Assembly: GCA_963799085.1 (NCBI GenBank)
Contig: CAWCWA010000021.1
Coordinates: forward strand, 62,001 to 126,000
DNA: 64,000 nt
Direction of reading: 5' to 3'
Source of the DNA: AP-15 sp963799085
GTDB taxonomy: Bacteria; Pseudomonadota; Alphaproteobacteria; ATCC43930; CGMCC-115725
Under the pieces are notes generated by a model that saw nothing but the letters and a program-made list of their open reading frames with translations, had not been told where the DNA came from and ran no database searches. Below, piece by piece: positions 39,933 through 49,351 of the stretch. The position numbers and the translations under genes are program-made. Each line of letters starts with the position of its first letter. Within the stretch, counting starts at the first letter, position 1.

Positions 39933-40187
39933 TTGAGGAGGCAATTGATCCTGATCAACGCACCGTCCCGCGGAGCCTTCATGATTTTAATTTTGGGTAT
40001 TTGGAGGCAAGAACTCTATCCAGACAACGCAGGAGGCGGGCTGTCGCCGAAGTCCTGTCGCACTCTTGTCGCCATTGCCCCGTTACTCGCTACGGCCGTG
40101 CTTGCCGCCGGCTACCCGGCAAATGCCGTCGTTTACAAATACACCCAAATCAACGTGCTCGGCGCAACTCGCACGGAAGCTTACTGG
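39933..40187 (+). pseudogene. N-terminal fragment of an exported HAF-repeat-like protein
   Basis: A signal peptide (TLVAIAPLLATAVLAAGYPANA) is followed by VYKYTQINVLGATRTEAY, which looks like the first repeat of extracellular HAF/PEP-CTERM-type proteins (pattern INVPGATxTEAYGIN). The reading ends abruptly where the IS5-type transposase remnant begins at about 40187. The rest of the gene is absent. The start is uncertain, with candidates at 39933 and 39981. Confidence 0.45.
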
Positions 40188-40510
40188 CCAAGCGGCGGTT
40201 GCGGTTGAGCCAGGCGAGGGTGCGCTCGACGACCCAACGGCGTTTGAGTTGAGGAGATGGAAACCGGGGGTGGCCTGTGACGCGTCTGACGATCTCGATG
40301 GTTCACTTGCCGAGCTTGGCGAGGGCTTGCGTGAGCTTGTCGCCGGCATAGCCGGCATCGGCAAAGACATGGCGCAGCGAGGGAAATGCATAGCGAACGG
40401 TGGCGAGCAACAGCGCTGCGCCATCGCGGTTTTGGACGCCGGCCTGATGCAGACGAGGCCACCTTTGGGTCAGGCAGGTCGCTGCGTGTGATCGCAAACC
40501 GGTCAAAGCG
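40187..40510 (-). pseudogene. IS5-family (IS427-type) transposase, C-terminal remnant
   Basis: Across two frames the minus strand reads VQNRDGAALLLATVRYAFPS, LRHVFADAGYAGDKL, then IEIVRRVTG and the signature RRWVVERTLAWLNRNRRLAK. This is the end of an IS5-family DDE transposase (catalytic Asp in FADAGY, Glu in VVER). The N-terminal ORF is missing and a frameshift lies near 40300. It cut the upstream surface-protein gene and was itself adjoined by the second IS5-type element. Confidence 0.7.
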
Positions 40511-40546
40511 GTCGTCGATCGGGTCCTTTAGGGGAAACCCTCAGCT

Positions 40547-41834
40547 GGAGACCTCCAAAAACCGGGAGGTCTAGCCGGAAAGAGGCGGGCGTTCGGCTGT
40601 GCAGTGGTCGGCGGGTTAGGGCGATCGGTGTGCCGGCGCGCGGCCGGCTGCGTTAGCGGATTTTCGGGTCAGGTTGGTGCGGTCCGGGCAGCCAGCCAGA
40701 CCATCCGCTGCATGTTGTAGAGGAGGTTGGCGAGGCCGATCTTGGTTCTCGCTCGGGCGAGGCCGATGGTGCGGATGAACAGGCCCATCGGCCCCTTCTG
40801 GCGGGCGAAGACGTGCTCGACCGCCGAGCGCACCGCCGATTTGCGGGCATTGGCCCGGGCGGTGCGGCGCGGCATCGGCTTGCCTTTCGGCTTTTTGCGG
40901 TGGATCTGCGAGCGCAGCAGGCGGCCGGCGAGAAACTTCTCATTGGCCTTTGAGCGATAGGCGGTGTCGGCCCAGACATCGCCGGCGGTATTGTTGCTGT
41001 CGATCAGTTCGGGCAGCAACGCCCCGTCGTGGCGGGCCGCATCGGTGACCGTCCAGCGGCGGATCAGGCGATGCCGGCGGTCGATGCCGATATGGTTTTT
41101 GTAGCCGAAGGCCGGGATCGCGAGATCGACGCGCGGTGCGCCATCCGCGCTCGGCTTAGCTTTGGTGTATTTGACCGTCCAGCGCGCATCGCGATCCTTC
41201 TGGCGCAGCTTGGCGGGCTTGCTTGCCCATTCTGCCGGGATGCGGCCTTCTTTGATGTCGCGCTTCTCGCCGTCGGTGTTGCGCTGCTTGGGTGCGGCGA
41301 CGATCGAAGCGTCGATGATCTGGCCGCTCATCGCCAGAAACCCGGCCCTTGCCAGCGCCACATCGAAGCGCTCAAACAGAACCTCGATCGCCGGCTTGCC
41401 CGCGATCTTGGCCCGGGTCAGCGCTTCGCGAAAGGTCCAGATCGTATTGGCATCGGGCACTGTGTCGGCCAGCCCCAGCCCGAGAAACCGCATGAACGAC
41501 AGCCGGTCGCGGATCAGATATTCGGTGCGCTCGTCCGACAGATTGTGGCTGGCCTGCAGAACAAGGGCTTTGAACATCAGCACGTGATCGAACGGCGGCC
41601 GCCCGCCTTTCGCACGCTCTGAGCGCGGCGCCGCCCGCTCCAGATCGGCGCGGAACAGTTCGAAATCGATCACCGCGCTCAGCCGCTCCAAGGCGTCGCC
41701 TTTGGCCGAAAGTTCCCTCAGCCGCTCGTCAACGTCGAAAAACCCCGCCTGACCGCGCATCTCCGCCCGCCAGCGCAGACCCCGACCTATCGAATCACGA
41801 ACCCGCTAAAATTACGAGGTTTTTGGAGGCCTCC
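40547..41834. mobile_element. Complete IS5-family insertion sequence
   Basis: The ends GGAGACCTCCAAAAACC (40547-40563) and its complement at 41818-41834 (GGTTTTTGGAGGCCTCC) are inverted repeats with one mismatch. AGCT flanks both sides (40543-40546 and 41835-41838), which would be a 4-base target duplication as usual for IS5. Because AGCT is itself palindromic, it could instead be part of the repeats. The element is about 1.29 kb and carries one transposase gene. Confidence 0.75.
40669..41760 (-). CDS. IS5-family transposase
   Basis: This 363-residue intact DDE transposase has N-terminal GGRPPFDHVLMFKALVLQ, the first catalytic Asp in GQIIDASIVAAPKQRN, KYTKAKPSADG and AFGYKNHIGIDRRHRLI, the second Asp in DVWADTAYRS, and the Glu region RSAVEHVFARQKGPMGLF. 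No indels were noticed, unlike most genes in this part of the window, so the element may be recent and active. Confidence 0.9.
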   Translation of the reverse strand: MRGQAGFFDVDERLRELSAKGDALERLSAVIDFELFRADLERAAPRSERAKGGRPPFDHVLMFKALVLQASHNLSDERTEYLIRDRLSFMRFLGLGLADTVPDANTIWTFREALTRAKIAGKPAIEVLFERFDVALARAGFLAMSGQIIDASIVAAPKQRNTDGEKRDIKEGRIPAEWASKPAKLRQKDRDARWTVKYTKAKPSADGAPRVDLAIPAFGYKNHIGIDRRHRLIRRWTVTDAARHDGALLPELIDSNNTAGDVWADTAYRSKANEKFLAGRLLRSQIHRKKPKGKPMPRRTARANARKSAVRSAVEHVFARQKGPMGLFIRTIGLARARTKIGLANLLYNMQRMVWLAARTAPT

Positions 41835-41995
41835 AGCTCGATCGTTACGAAGGGCGGCGTCGCTAATCTGCGCCCCTCTCTTTTTGGGGGCCATCACTCA
41901 ATTTTTGTCGGTTGTGGTGACCGAACGACACCTTTAGCGTGGGAAGGTCAGCGCCGGAGAGGATTTCGGCGGCTCTATGTTTTCGGGAGGTGACG

Positions 41996-43235
41996 ATGGC
42001 ACGCAACGGCTATCTGATCATGGACAGCGATCTCCACATGATGGAACCGGACGATCTCTGGGCCCGCTATCTTGACGAGCCCTATCGGACCACGAACCCG
42101 CCAAGGTTCTTTGGCGGACAACAGGAAGAATTAACCGACAATCCGGAGGACAAGGCGAACACCGACGCGATCGCCGGGATGGAGGTGCAGGGATTGGCAA
42201 TCCCGGCGCACGCGACACAAATGGGCGCGACGGTATCGAGTTCGCGAGTTACAGCGACGCAGCCGAGCACGGCACCCGCATTTTCGCATCGCACGTGCCA
42301 GGGGTTATGATCCCGCCTCGACCTTGACGGCCATGGACATCGAGGGGATCGACGTGGCGGTCATGTATGGCACTCGCGGCCGCCAGATCCTGTGTCATGA
42401 CAATCTGGCGCCCGACTACGCTGCGGCGCTGGCGCGCGCCTACAACGACTGGGCGGCCGATTACTGCAAGACCGATCCGCAGCGCCTAAAATTCGCTGCC
42501 CAGATTGCGATGCACGACGTGCTGCTGGCTGTCGAGGAGGCGCGCCGCTCGGTCACCGAACTCGGCGCTGTCGCGGTGATCGGCACCCCCAATCCGGTCA
42601 ACGGCCAGCATCTGCACGACGAGGCGTGCGAGCCTCTATGGGACGAGCTCGAGCGGCTTAATGTGCCGATCGGCTTCCACCCGACGGGCAACACCTCGTT
42701 AAGGGACGACGCGGGCACGCGCTATGTCGGACACGCCAACTTCCACCCGATTGCACACGCGATCCGCAACCCGACCGAGCTGATGGGGGCGATTGCCAGC
42801 ATGACGACGGGTGCTGTCCTCGAGCGCCATCCGAAATTGCGCTGCGCCTTTCTCGAAGGCACCGCGGGATGGCTCTACTGGTGGCTGTGGCGGCTCGACG
42901 ACCAATGGGAAAAGTTCGGCCCCGGCTGCGAGCGTCAGATCGCGATGCTGCCCAGCGAATATTTCAAGCGCCAGTGCTACATCGCGCTCGATGTCGACGA
43001 GGAGCCGGCGGTCGATGTCGTCAATAAGGTGGGGGCGGAGTATTTCGTTGTATCGAGCGATTACCCGCATCCCGACGGCGCTTTCCCGGAAGCGATTCAG
43101 CAGTTTCTCGGCCTGGCTTTGAACGACGAGGCGCGGCGCAAGATCCTGTGGGATAATTGCGCCCGGCTCTACGCCATTTCGAAGCCGGCGGCACCGTTGA
43201 CCCGTGATCTCCCGCAGGCATCGGCGGCTGAGTAA
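41996..43235 (+). pseudogene. Amidohydrolase (ACMSD-like, amidohydrolase 2 family), two indels
   Basis: This is a TIM-barrel metal hydrolase or decarboxylase of the amidohydrolase-2 family. The N-terminal metal motif is MDSDLHMMEP, and later segments are FHPTGN, RHPKLRCAFLEGTAGWLYWW and the C-terminal SSDYPHPDGAFPE with its catalytic-type Asp. The start (42310-terminated frame) shifts near 42225 to DGIEFASYSDAAEHGTRI, then near 42290 to ARARGYDPASTLTAMDIEGI. Two single-base events explain everything. A GGGAGG ribosome-binding site precedes ATG 41996. Related enzymes act on aromatic-degradation intermediates. Confidence 0.72.
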
Positions 43236-43380
43236 GAGGACCCGGGCGGGGCCGTCGGCTTGACGTCTCCGCCCGCCATCCATACGGTCTGAGCCGCGCC
43301 CCCGCTAGCGGCGGAGGCGAACCCGCGGGTACTCGGTGGCTGCTCCGATTGCCTAGAACCATAATTGAGGGTGGAACGCC

Positions 43381-44478
43381 ATGCGCATCGTCGCGGTAGA
43401 ACCGATGATCGTCGAGGTACCGATGCGCGCGCCGGTGAAGGGCGTACACGGTGTCACTCTGGCGCAGCGCAGCGTCCTTGTCCGCGTCGCGACCGATGCG
43501 GAGATAGAAGGCTGGGGCAATGTCGATCCGAGCCCCGGCTATACGCTGATGTCGGCCGACGAGATCCATGCCGCGATCACAGCCTGGGCGCCGAGCCTTG
43601 TCGGCGGTGACGCCATGAATCTGAATGCCGCGCTTGCGGCGATGGATCGCGCGGCGGTCGGCGCCTGCGAGGCGAAGGCGGCGATCGAAATGGCGCTGTG
43701 CGATGCTAAGGCCCGCGCCCTCGGCATTCCGGTCCATTCGCTGCTTGGCGGGCTTACCAAATCGGAGGTGACGCTGAATGCCTGGATTGGCACGGTGCCG
43801 CCGGCGCAGGCGGCCGCGGAGGCGTTAGGCTGGCTAGAGCGCGGCTTTCGCTCCGCCAAGATCAAGCTCGACGGTGCCGACCCCGAGGGCGTGCGCCGGG
43901 TCGCTGCGGTGCGGGAAGCGGTCGCCGCTCGCATGGCCCTGCGCGTCGATTTCAACGAGAGTCTGCCGTCCGCTGATGCGGTCTCGTTCATCCGGGATCT
44001 CGAACCGTTCGACCTGACGCTGGTCGAGCAGCCCTCGCCGCGCGATTGCATCGATGATCTAGCCATGATCCGGCGAGGGATCCGCATCCCGCTAATGGCG
44101 GATGAGAGCGTCGTCGGCCCGGCATCGCTGATAGACATCATCCGCAAAGAGGCTGCGGACATCGTCAAGGTCAAAGTTATGAAACAGGGCGGGCTGACGC
44201 GCACGATAGAGATGGTGCATATCGCTGCGGCGGCCGGGCTCGGTGTCGTGATCGGCCATGGTTTTGGGCTGACAATCTCGACCCTTGCCGAGGCGACGGT
44301 GGCCGCGGTGTGCGATGCCGTGTGTGAAGGCTGTGAGGCGGTTGGACCGCTAAAGATGGCCGGCGACGTCGTCACCGAACCCGCGATGCTCGATCGTGGC
44401 GTGATCCGGCTGAGCGATCTGCCCGGTTTTGGGGTCGACATCGACCCTCAGGCGCTCGGCCAGGTACGGAGAGCGTGA
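43381..44478 (+). CDS. Enolase-superfamily enzyme (mandelate racemase/muconate lactonising group)
   Basis: This 365-residue two-domain enzyme has a capping domain starting MRIVAVEPMIVEVPMRAPVK and a barrel with the general-base Lys motif SAKIKLDG. The three metal ligands lie on successive strands (RVDFNES, VEQPSP, LMADESV) and the second base region is KVKVMKQGG. This is the muconate cycloisomerase/dipeptide epimerase-type architecture. Its stop overlaps the start of the downstream binding-protein gene (TGATG), so enzyme and importer are coupled, suggesting that the transported ligand may be its substrate or a precursor. Confidence 0.85.
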   Translation: MRIVAVEPMIVEVPMRAPVKGVHGVTLAQRSVLVRVATDAEIEGWGNVDPSPGYTLMSADEIHAAITAWAPSLVGGDAMNLNAALAAMDRAAVGACEAKAAIEMALCDAKARALGIPVHSLLGGLTKSEVTLNAWIGTVPPAQAAAEALGWLERGFRSAKIKLDGADPEGVRRVAAVREAVAARMALRVDFNESLPSADAVSFIRDLEPFDLTLVEQPSPRDCIDDLAMIRRGIRIPLMADESVVGPASLIDIIRKEAADIVKVKVMKQGGLTRTIEMVHIAAAAGLGVVIGHGFGLTISTLAEATVAAVCDAVCEGCEAVGPLKMAGDVVTEPAMLDRGVIRLSDLPGFGVDIDPQALGQVRRA

Positions 44479-45539
44479 TGCCGGGGCTGCTGCGACGGAG
44501 TGTGTTGCGCGGTTGCGGGTATCTTGCAGTTGCGCCGGCACTAGCAGTAGCAGCATCGGCGTGGCCGGCGACAGCCCGCGCCGACGAGGAGGCCAAGCTC
44601 ACTGGCGCAAAAAAGGAGGGCAAGGTTGTCTGGTACGTCTCGATGTTCGACATTGACACCGCCGAGAAGGTGGGCAAAGCGTTCGAGGCGCGATATCCAG
44701 GCGTGAACGTCGAGGTCGTGCGCGCCACCGCTGGGGTGATCTATCAGCGCGTCCTACAGGAAAGCCAAGCCGGCGTCTTCGCCGACGATGTGTTTTCCTC
44801 GACCGATGAGGGTCATTACCTGAACTTCAAGGAAAAGGGGCTGACACGGCCCTATGTCCCGGTCGGCGCCAACCAGGTCCTGGCGCGATTCCAGAACATT
44901 GATCCGGACAATTACTACCAGGTCGCTTCGGTTGGCCTGATACTGTTGTTGTACAACACGCAAAAGGTGCCGCTCAGCGAGGCTCCGAAGAACTGGAAGG
45001 ATCTCCTAGACCCCAAATGGAAGGACAAGATCTCATTTGGGCACCCGGCGTTTTCCGGGTACATTGCAACCTGGGTATTGTCGCTGACCAAGCTCTATGG
45101 CTGGGAATACTTCGAGCAGCTGGCGAAGCAGAACCCGCTGATCGGCCGTTCCGGGAATGATGCGATAACCCAGCTCAATTCGGGGGAGCGTCAGGTCGCC
45201 GCCGGCCCCGATGCGACGACGCTAAAAAGCAAGAACCGCGGCAACCCGATCGACATCATTTATCCCGAGGACGGTTCGATATTCATGACTGCGCCATCCG
45301 CGATCCTTGCCAAGGCGCCGCATCCGCATGCGGCCGAGCTGTTCATGGATTTCTTTATGACAAAGGAATATTCGCAGCTCCTTGTGCAAAACGGCTTTTC
45401 TCCATTGCGCCCGGATGTCGCGCCGCCCGAGGGGCTGCGCCCGCTGTCGGATGTCAAGCTGATCCGCCCCCCGGCGGCCGAGCTGAAGACCGAGATCCCG
45501 GAGGTGATCGAGAAGTTCCGCGCCACCTTTGGCGTCTAA
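44478..45539 (+). CDS. ABC transporter substrate-binding protein (Fe3+/polyamine-like)
   Basis: This 353-residue periplasmic binding protein has a signal peptide with an Arg-rich start (LLRRSVLRGCGYLAVAPALA), cleaved near ATARA-DEEA. Mature features match extracellular solute-binding family 1/6 proteins of the AfuA/FbpA class: KKEGKVVWYVSMFD, FEARYPGVNVEVVRATAG, FADDVFSSTDEGH and NWKDLLDPKWKDKI. There is no tyrosine pair that would prove iron binding, so the ligand is open. The ATG overlaps the upstream stop. Confidence 0.85.
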   Translation: MPGLLRRSVLRGCGYLAVAPALAVAASAWPATARADEEAKLTGAKKEGKVVWYVSMFDIDTAEKVGKAFEARYPGVNVEVVRATAGVIYQRVLQESQAGVFADDVFSSTDEGHYLNFKEKGLTRPYVPVGANQVLARFQNIDPDNYYQVASVGLILLLYNTQKVPLSEAPKNWKDLLDPKWKDKISFGHPAFSGYIATWVLSLTKLYGWEYFEQLAKQNPLIGRSGNDAITQLNSGERQVAAGPDATTLKSKNRGNPIDIIYPEDGSIFMTAPSAILAKAPHPHAAELFMDFFMTKEYSQLLVQNGFSPLRPDVAPPEGLRPLSDVKLIRPPAAELKTEIPEVIEKFRATFGV

Positions 45540-45548
45540 CGCCAAAGC

Positions 45549-47276
45549 ATGGCCAGCATCGCTGCAGATGTCGAAGCCGGCGGGCGCGAGGTTGTCGCGC
45601 GTCGCTGGGGAGGTCCCTCCGTCCTCGCCTGGGTAGCCGTTGCCGCCGCGCTATTTGTCCTCGTCGGCTACCCATTGCTGTGGCTTGTGCTCAAGTCGCT
45701 CCAGTCGCCATCGGCGGCGGGGCTGACCTTCGACAATTTCATCACTGCCTTCACCACGTTGCGCTACCTGGCGGCAGTCCGCAACTCGCTCGAGCTGGCG
45801 ACCGCGGTGGCGCTGCTCGATCTGGTGATCGCGGTACCGATGGCTTGGGCTGTCGTGCGCACCGACATGGCATGGAAGGGGTTTGTGCGGGCCTGCGTCG
45901 TCGGCTCCTTCATCATCCCCGGCTTTCTCGGCGCCATCGCCTGGACGCTACTCGCCGGACCGAATGCCGGATGGCTCAACAAGGGATGGATGACGCTGAC
46001 CGGCGCCGGCACGGGGCTGTTGAATATCTATTCGCTCGGCGGCCTTGTGTTTGTCATCTCGCTCTATACCTATCCCTATGCATTTTTCTTCACGACGACG
46101 GCGCTCGAACTGATGTCCTCGGAGATGGAGGACGCGGCCGCGATCCTCGGCGCTGGCATGTGGCGGATCATGCGCACGGTCACGATCCCGCTGGTCTTGC
46201 CGGCGTTGATCGCGGGCTTCATCATGGCGTTCCTCGAGGCCGTTGCAGACCTCGGCGCACCTCTTCTGCTCGCCGTGCCCGCGCGCTTTCAGGTCATCAC
46301 GACGCAGCTCTTTCAGTTTTTCCAGTTCCCGTCCAAGGTCGAAGTGGCAGCAGCCTATTCCCTGCCACTGCTGCTGATCACCGGTGCGCTGCTTTACGTT
46401 CAGCGCCGCCTGCTGGCGCGCAAGGGGTTTGCGACCTTCACCGGCAAGGGCGGGGCGCAGCGGGTGATCCGGCTCGGCCGCTGGCGGTTTGTGCCGCTGG
46501 CTTGGTGCCTACTGATCGCCTTGCTATCCCTTCTTCTCCCTGCTCTGACGCTGCTCTCCGCCGCGACCGCCAAGGCCTGGGCACGCGGCTGGACGTGGCA
46601 GAACCTCACGTTTCAAAACTTCCGTTTCATCCTGATCGAGCATCCGACGACGCCGGGCGCGATCGCCCACAGTTTCGAGTATTCCGTCGCCGCTGCGTGC
46701 GGCGCGGGGCTGCTGGCGTTCCTGACCGCGTATCTTGTCAACCGGCGCCTGGTCCGCGGCGCTTGGATTCTCGGCTACACCGCGATGATGCCCTATGTAA
46801 TCCCCGGCATCGTGCTGGCGATCGGGTTTCTCTCAGCGTATACGCGCCCTCCTCTCGCCCTATACGGCACCGCCTGGATCATGATCTTCGCCTTCACCTC
46901 GCGCTTCTTGCCGATTGCCTATACCAACAGCGACACCGCCTTGAAGAGCATCCATCCCGAATTGGAGGACGCAGCGCGCATCGCCGGCGCCGGCCGCTTT
47001 GTCACGCTGTGGGAGGTGACGTTACCGCTCGTAAGGCGCGGCGTCTTCGCCGGCTGGCTGCTTGTCCTGATTGCGGCGCTGCGCGAGCTGTCAACGGCGA
47101 TATTCCTGTTCTCGGCCAACACCAAGGTGATGTCGACGGTACTAATCGATCTCTCCGAGGAGGGCGATTTCGAGCGGCTGGCGGCGCTCGGCGTCGTCAT
47201 GCTGGTGCTGACGCTGACATTGGCGGTGATCGGCTACCGCATCCTCGGCCGGCGGTTCCTCGGGCGAGCGGAGTAG
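45549..47276 (+). CDS. ABC transporter permease, two fused permease domains (FbpB-like)
   Basis: This 575-residue inner-membrane protein has about twelve spans arranged as two permease halves. Each half carries an EAA loop: MEDAAAILGAGMWRIMRTVT in the first and LEDAARIAGAGRFVTLWEVT in the second. Duplicated permeases of this kind serve Fe3+-type importers. It starts nine bases after the binding-protein stop and ends four bases before the ATPase. Confidence 0.9.
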   Translation: MASIAADVEAGGREVVARRWGGPSVLAWVAVAAALFVLVGYPLLWLVLKSLQSPSAAGLTFDNFITAFTTLRYLAAVRNSLELATAVALLDLVIAVPMAWAVVRTDMAWKGFVRACVVGSFIIPGFLGAIAWTLLAGPNAGWLNKGWMTLTGAGTGLLNIYSLGGLVFVISLYTYPYAFFFTTTALELMSSEMEDAAAILGAGMWRIMRTVTIPLVLPALIAGFIMAFLEAVADLGAPLLLAVPARFQVITTQLFQFFQFPSKVEVAAAYSLPLLLITGALLYVQRRLLARKGFATFTGKGGAQRVIRLGRWRFVPLAWCLLIALLSLLLPALTLLSAATAKAWARGWTWQNLTFQNFRFILIEHPTTPGAIAHSFEYSVAAACGAGLLAFLTAYLVNRRLVRGAWILGYTAMMPYVIPGIVLAIGFLSAYTRPPLALYGTAWIMIFAFTSRFLPIAYTNSDTALKSIHPELEDAARIAGAGRFVTLWEVTLPLVRRGVFAGWLLVLIAALRELSTAIFLFSANTKVMSTVLIDLSEEGDFERLAALGVVMLVLTLTLAVIGYRILGRRFLGRAE

Positions 47277-47280
47277 GTTT

Positions 47281-48372
47281 TTGGCCCGGGTCGTCATCGA
47301 GGCTCTCAATCGCCGCTTTGGGGAGGTTAGCGCGGTATCCCATCTCGATCTCGACATTAAGGATGGAGAGTTTCTTTCCCTTCTCGGTCCGTCCGGCTGT
47401 GGCAAGACAACAACTTTGAGATTGCTGGCCGGCTTTCTCGCCCCCGATAGCGGGCGCATCATCGTCGGCGATCGGGTGCTGTCGTCCCCCGGCGCAGCGG
47501 TAGCCCCGGAACACCGCGGCATGTCGATGATCTTTCAGAGCTACGCGGTGTGGCCACACAAGACCGTCTATGACAATGTCGCCTTTGGTCTCCGGCTACG
47601 GAAGCGTTCGCAATCCGAGATAGTTGAGCGAGTGCGGCGCATGCTCGACCTGGTTCGGCTGGAGGACCTCGCTGGCCGCTACCCCAGCGAGCTGTCCGGA
47701 GGGCAGCAACAGCGCGTCGCTCTGGCTCGGGCGCTGGTGGTCGAGCCGACTATCCTGTTGCTCGACGAGCCGCTATCGAACCTCGATGCCAGCCTGCGCG
47801 AGGAGATGCGCTTCGAGATCCGGCGCTTGCACGAGGAAATGGGGATTACCAGCGTCTACGTAACGCACGATCAGTCTGAAGCCATGGTGACTTCCGATCG
47901 CATCGCGGTCATGAACCAGGGCCGGATCGAGCAGATCGGCACCCCAGAAGAGATTTATGAACGCCCGCGGACGCGATTCGTCGCCAGCTTTATCGGGCGC
48001 ACGAATTGCCTGCCCGCCGTCATCGTGGACCGAGGGTCAGTCCGCTGCGGTCGCCTCACCCTCGGCGTCAGCTCCGATGGTGCGATGGCAACGCCGGGCG
48101 CCGCCGTCATCGTTTCGATTCGGCCACAGGAAATCTTGATCACTCCCGTAGACGAACCGGGCGGTCCGCAGCTCGGCAACGTCCTCGACGGGCGTATTGT
48201 CCGTCACGCCTATCTCGGCGAAGCACGAGACTACCTTGTCGGCGTGCCGGGCACCGAGCTAACCCTCCGCGTCGTTACTAGTGCAAGACAAGTGTTTCAA
48301 CCAAGTGAAGAGGTGCGTTTGACGATAGCTGTCGATGCCTGCCGGGTTATCCCAGAAGGACCTCCGATATAA
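47281..48372 (+). CDS. ABC transporter ATP-binding protein (FbpC/PotA-like)
   Basis: This 363-residue ATPase has Walker A GPSGCGKTT, Q-loop IFQSYAVWPH, signature LSGGQQQR, Walker B ILLLDEPLSNLD, switch VTHDQSEAM, and a C-terminal TOBE-like regulatory region (about residues 240-355). It starts at TTG 47281. Upstream GGAG overlaps the permease stop. With the two preceding genes it forms a complete importer. Its 3' end abuts a DNA-methyltransferase remnant on the other strand. Confidence 0.92.
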   Translation: MARVVIEALNRRFGEVSAVSHLDLDIKDGEFLSLLGPSGCGKTTTLRLLAGFLAPDSGRIIVGDRVLSSPGAAVAPEHRGMSMIFQSYAVWPHKTVYDNVAFGLRLRKRSQSEIVERVRRMLDLVRLEDLAGRYPSELSGGQQQRVALARALVVEPTILLLDEPLSNLDASLREEMRFEIRRLHEEMGITSVYVTHDQSEAMVTSDRIAVMNQGRIEQIGTPEEIYERPRTRFVASFIGRTNCLPAVIVDRGSVRCGRLTLGVSSDGAMATPGAAVIVSIRPQEILITPVDEPGGPQLGNVLDGRIVRHAYLGEARDYLVGVPGTELTLRVVTSARQVFQPSEEVRLTIAVDACRVIPEGPPI

Positions 48373-48460
48373 CGCCGGTATCGCTGCCAACTGCGGCTGC
48401 GGTCGCGGATCAGGTCGGCGATAAGCGCGACCGGCTCGACCGTCGGGTGCAGGTCGAGAT
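48373..48460 (-). pseudogene. Sliver of a DNA methyltransferase gene
   Basis: The minus strand reads DLHPTVEPVALIADLIRD, then RSRSWQRYRRYIGGPS. HPTVKPVALVADAI-type sequence is the hallmark of N4/N6 DNA methyltransferases just before their DPF-GSGTT motif. Only about 25 codons survive. The fragment is bounded by the 3' end of the ABC ATPase and by the left end of the IS3-type element. No matching fragment was recognised on the far side of the IS. Confidence 0.35.
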
Positions 48461-48490
48461 TGACCTTCCCCCGGAAGAGCGGACACCGGG

Positions 48491-49351
48491 TTATGCGGAT
48501 TTCGCCTCTGCCTGATCGGGGGTGATGTAGCCGACGGCGGAGTGGATCCGCTGACGATTGTAGTAGCCTTCGATATAGGCGAACAGGTCGCGCCGTGCGG
48601 CATCGCGATCGGGGTATTCGCGCTGGTGGACGAGTTCGGTTTTCAGCGTGCCGAAGAAGCTCTCCATGGGCGCGTTGTCCCAGCAGTTTCCCTTACGGCT
48701 CATCGATTGGATGATGGCAGCGGCTTGCAGGATATCGCGATAGTCGCCGGCGGCGTACTGGCTGCCGCGGTCGGAATGATGGATGAGGCCTGCTCCCGGG
48801 CGCCGCCGCTGGATTGCCATGGTGAGCGCGGCGATGGTCAGTTCGACGCGCATGTGGTCGCGCATGGCCCAGCCGACCACCTTGCGGGTGAACAGATCGA
48901 GGATCACGGCCAGGTAGAGCCAGCCCTCGCCGGTTGCGATGTAGGTAATGTCGGCCAACCAGACCTGATTGGGCCGGTCGGCGACAAAATTCTGGGCCAG
49001 CAGGTTTGGCGCCACCGGCAGGGAATGCTTGCTGTCGGTGGTGCACACGCGATAGCGGCGTGGCGCTCGAGCCCGAATGCCATGCTGGCGCATCACCCGC
49101 TCGATCCGCTTGCGGCTGACGGTTTGGCCCTCGGCACGCAACTCGGCATGGATGCGCGGCGCACCATATCGTTCCCGGTGGTAAGCATGAACTCGCTGGA
49201 TATCGCCCAGGAGCTCACGATTGGCGATCTTGCGCGGGCTCTCGGGCCGTGACCGCCACGCGTAGTAGCCTGACGGTGACACGCTCAGTGCATCGCACAT
49301 GACGCGCACCGGCCAGACCTCCCGGTGATCCTCGATCTGGCGGAACCTCAT
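48491..49351 (-). CDS. IS3-family transposase, OrfB (integrase catalytic domain)
   Basis: The DDE integrase core has HTH-like SVSPSGYYAW, RYGAPRIHAELRAEG, the first Asp in VWLADITYI, the second in HHSDRGSQYAA, and the Glu in MESFFGTLKTELVH, ending with YNRQRIHSAVGY. The ATG at 49351 overlaps the OrfA stop. The reading frame is also open back through a run of eight T (A8 on the coding strand, 49380-49387), where a -1 slip would produce the OrfAB fusion transposase usual in IS3. Confidence 0.9.
   Translation of the reverse strand: MRFRQIEDHREVWPVRVMCDALSVSPSGYYAWRSRPESPRKIANRELLGDIQRVHAYHRERYGAPRIHAELRAEGQTVSRKRIERVMRQHGIRARAPRRYRVCTTDSKHSLPVAPNLLAQNFVADRPNQVWLADITYIATGEGWLYLAVILDLFTRKVVGWAMRDHMRVELTIAALTMAIQRRRPGAGLIHHSDRGSQYAAGDYRDILQAAAIIQSMSRKGNCWDNAPMESFFGTLKTELVHQREYPDRDAARRDLFAYIEGYYNRQRIHSAVGYITPDQAEAKSA

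Noticed and set aside
39872..40252. 126-codon frame over the HAF-like fragment
   Set aside because: It is arginine-rich shadow coding, out of frame with the signal-peptide-bearing reading and crossing the IS junction.
41838..41945. Intrinsic terminator (CCCC-loop-GGGG) after the IS5 element
   Set aside because: The T-rich part is in the loop rather than after the stem, so it does not fit a terminator.
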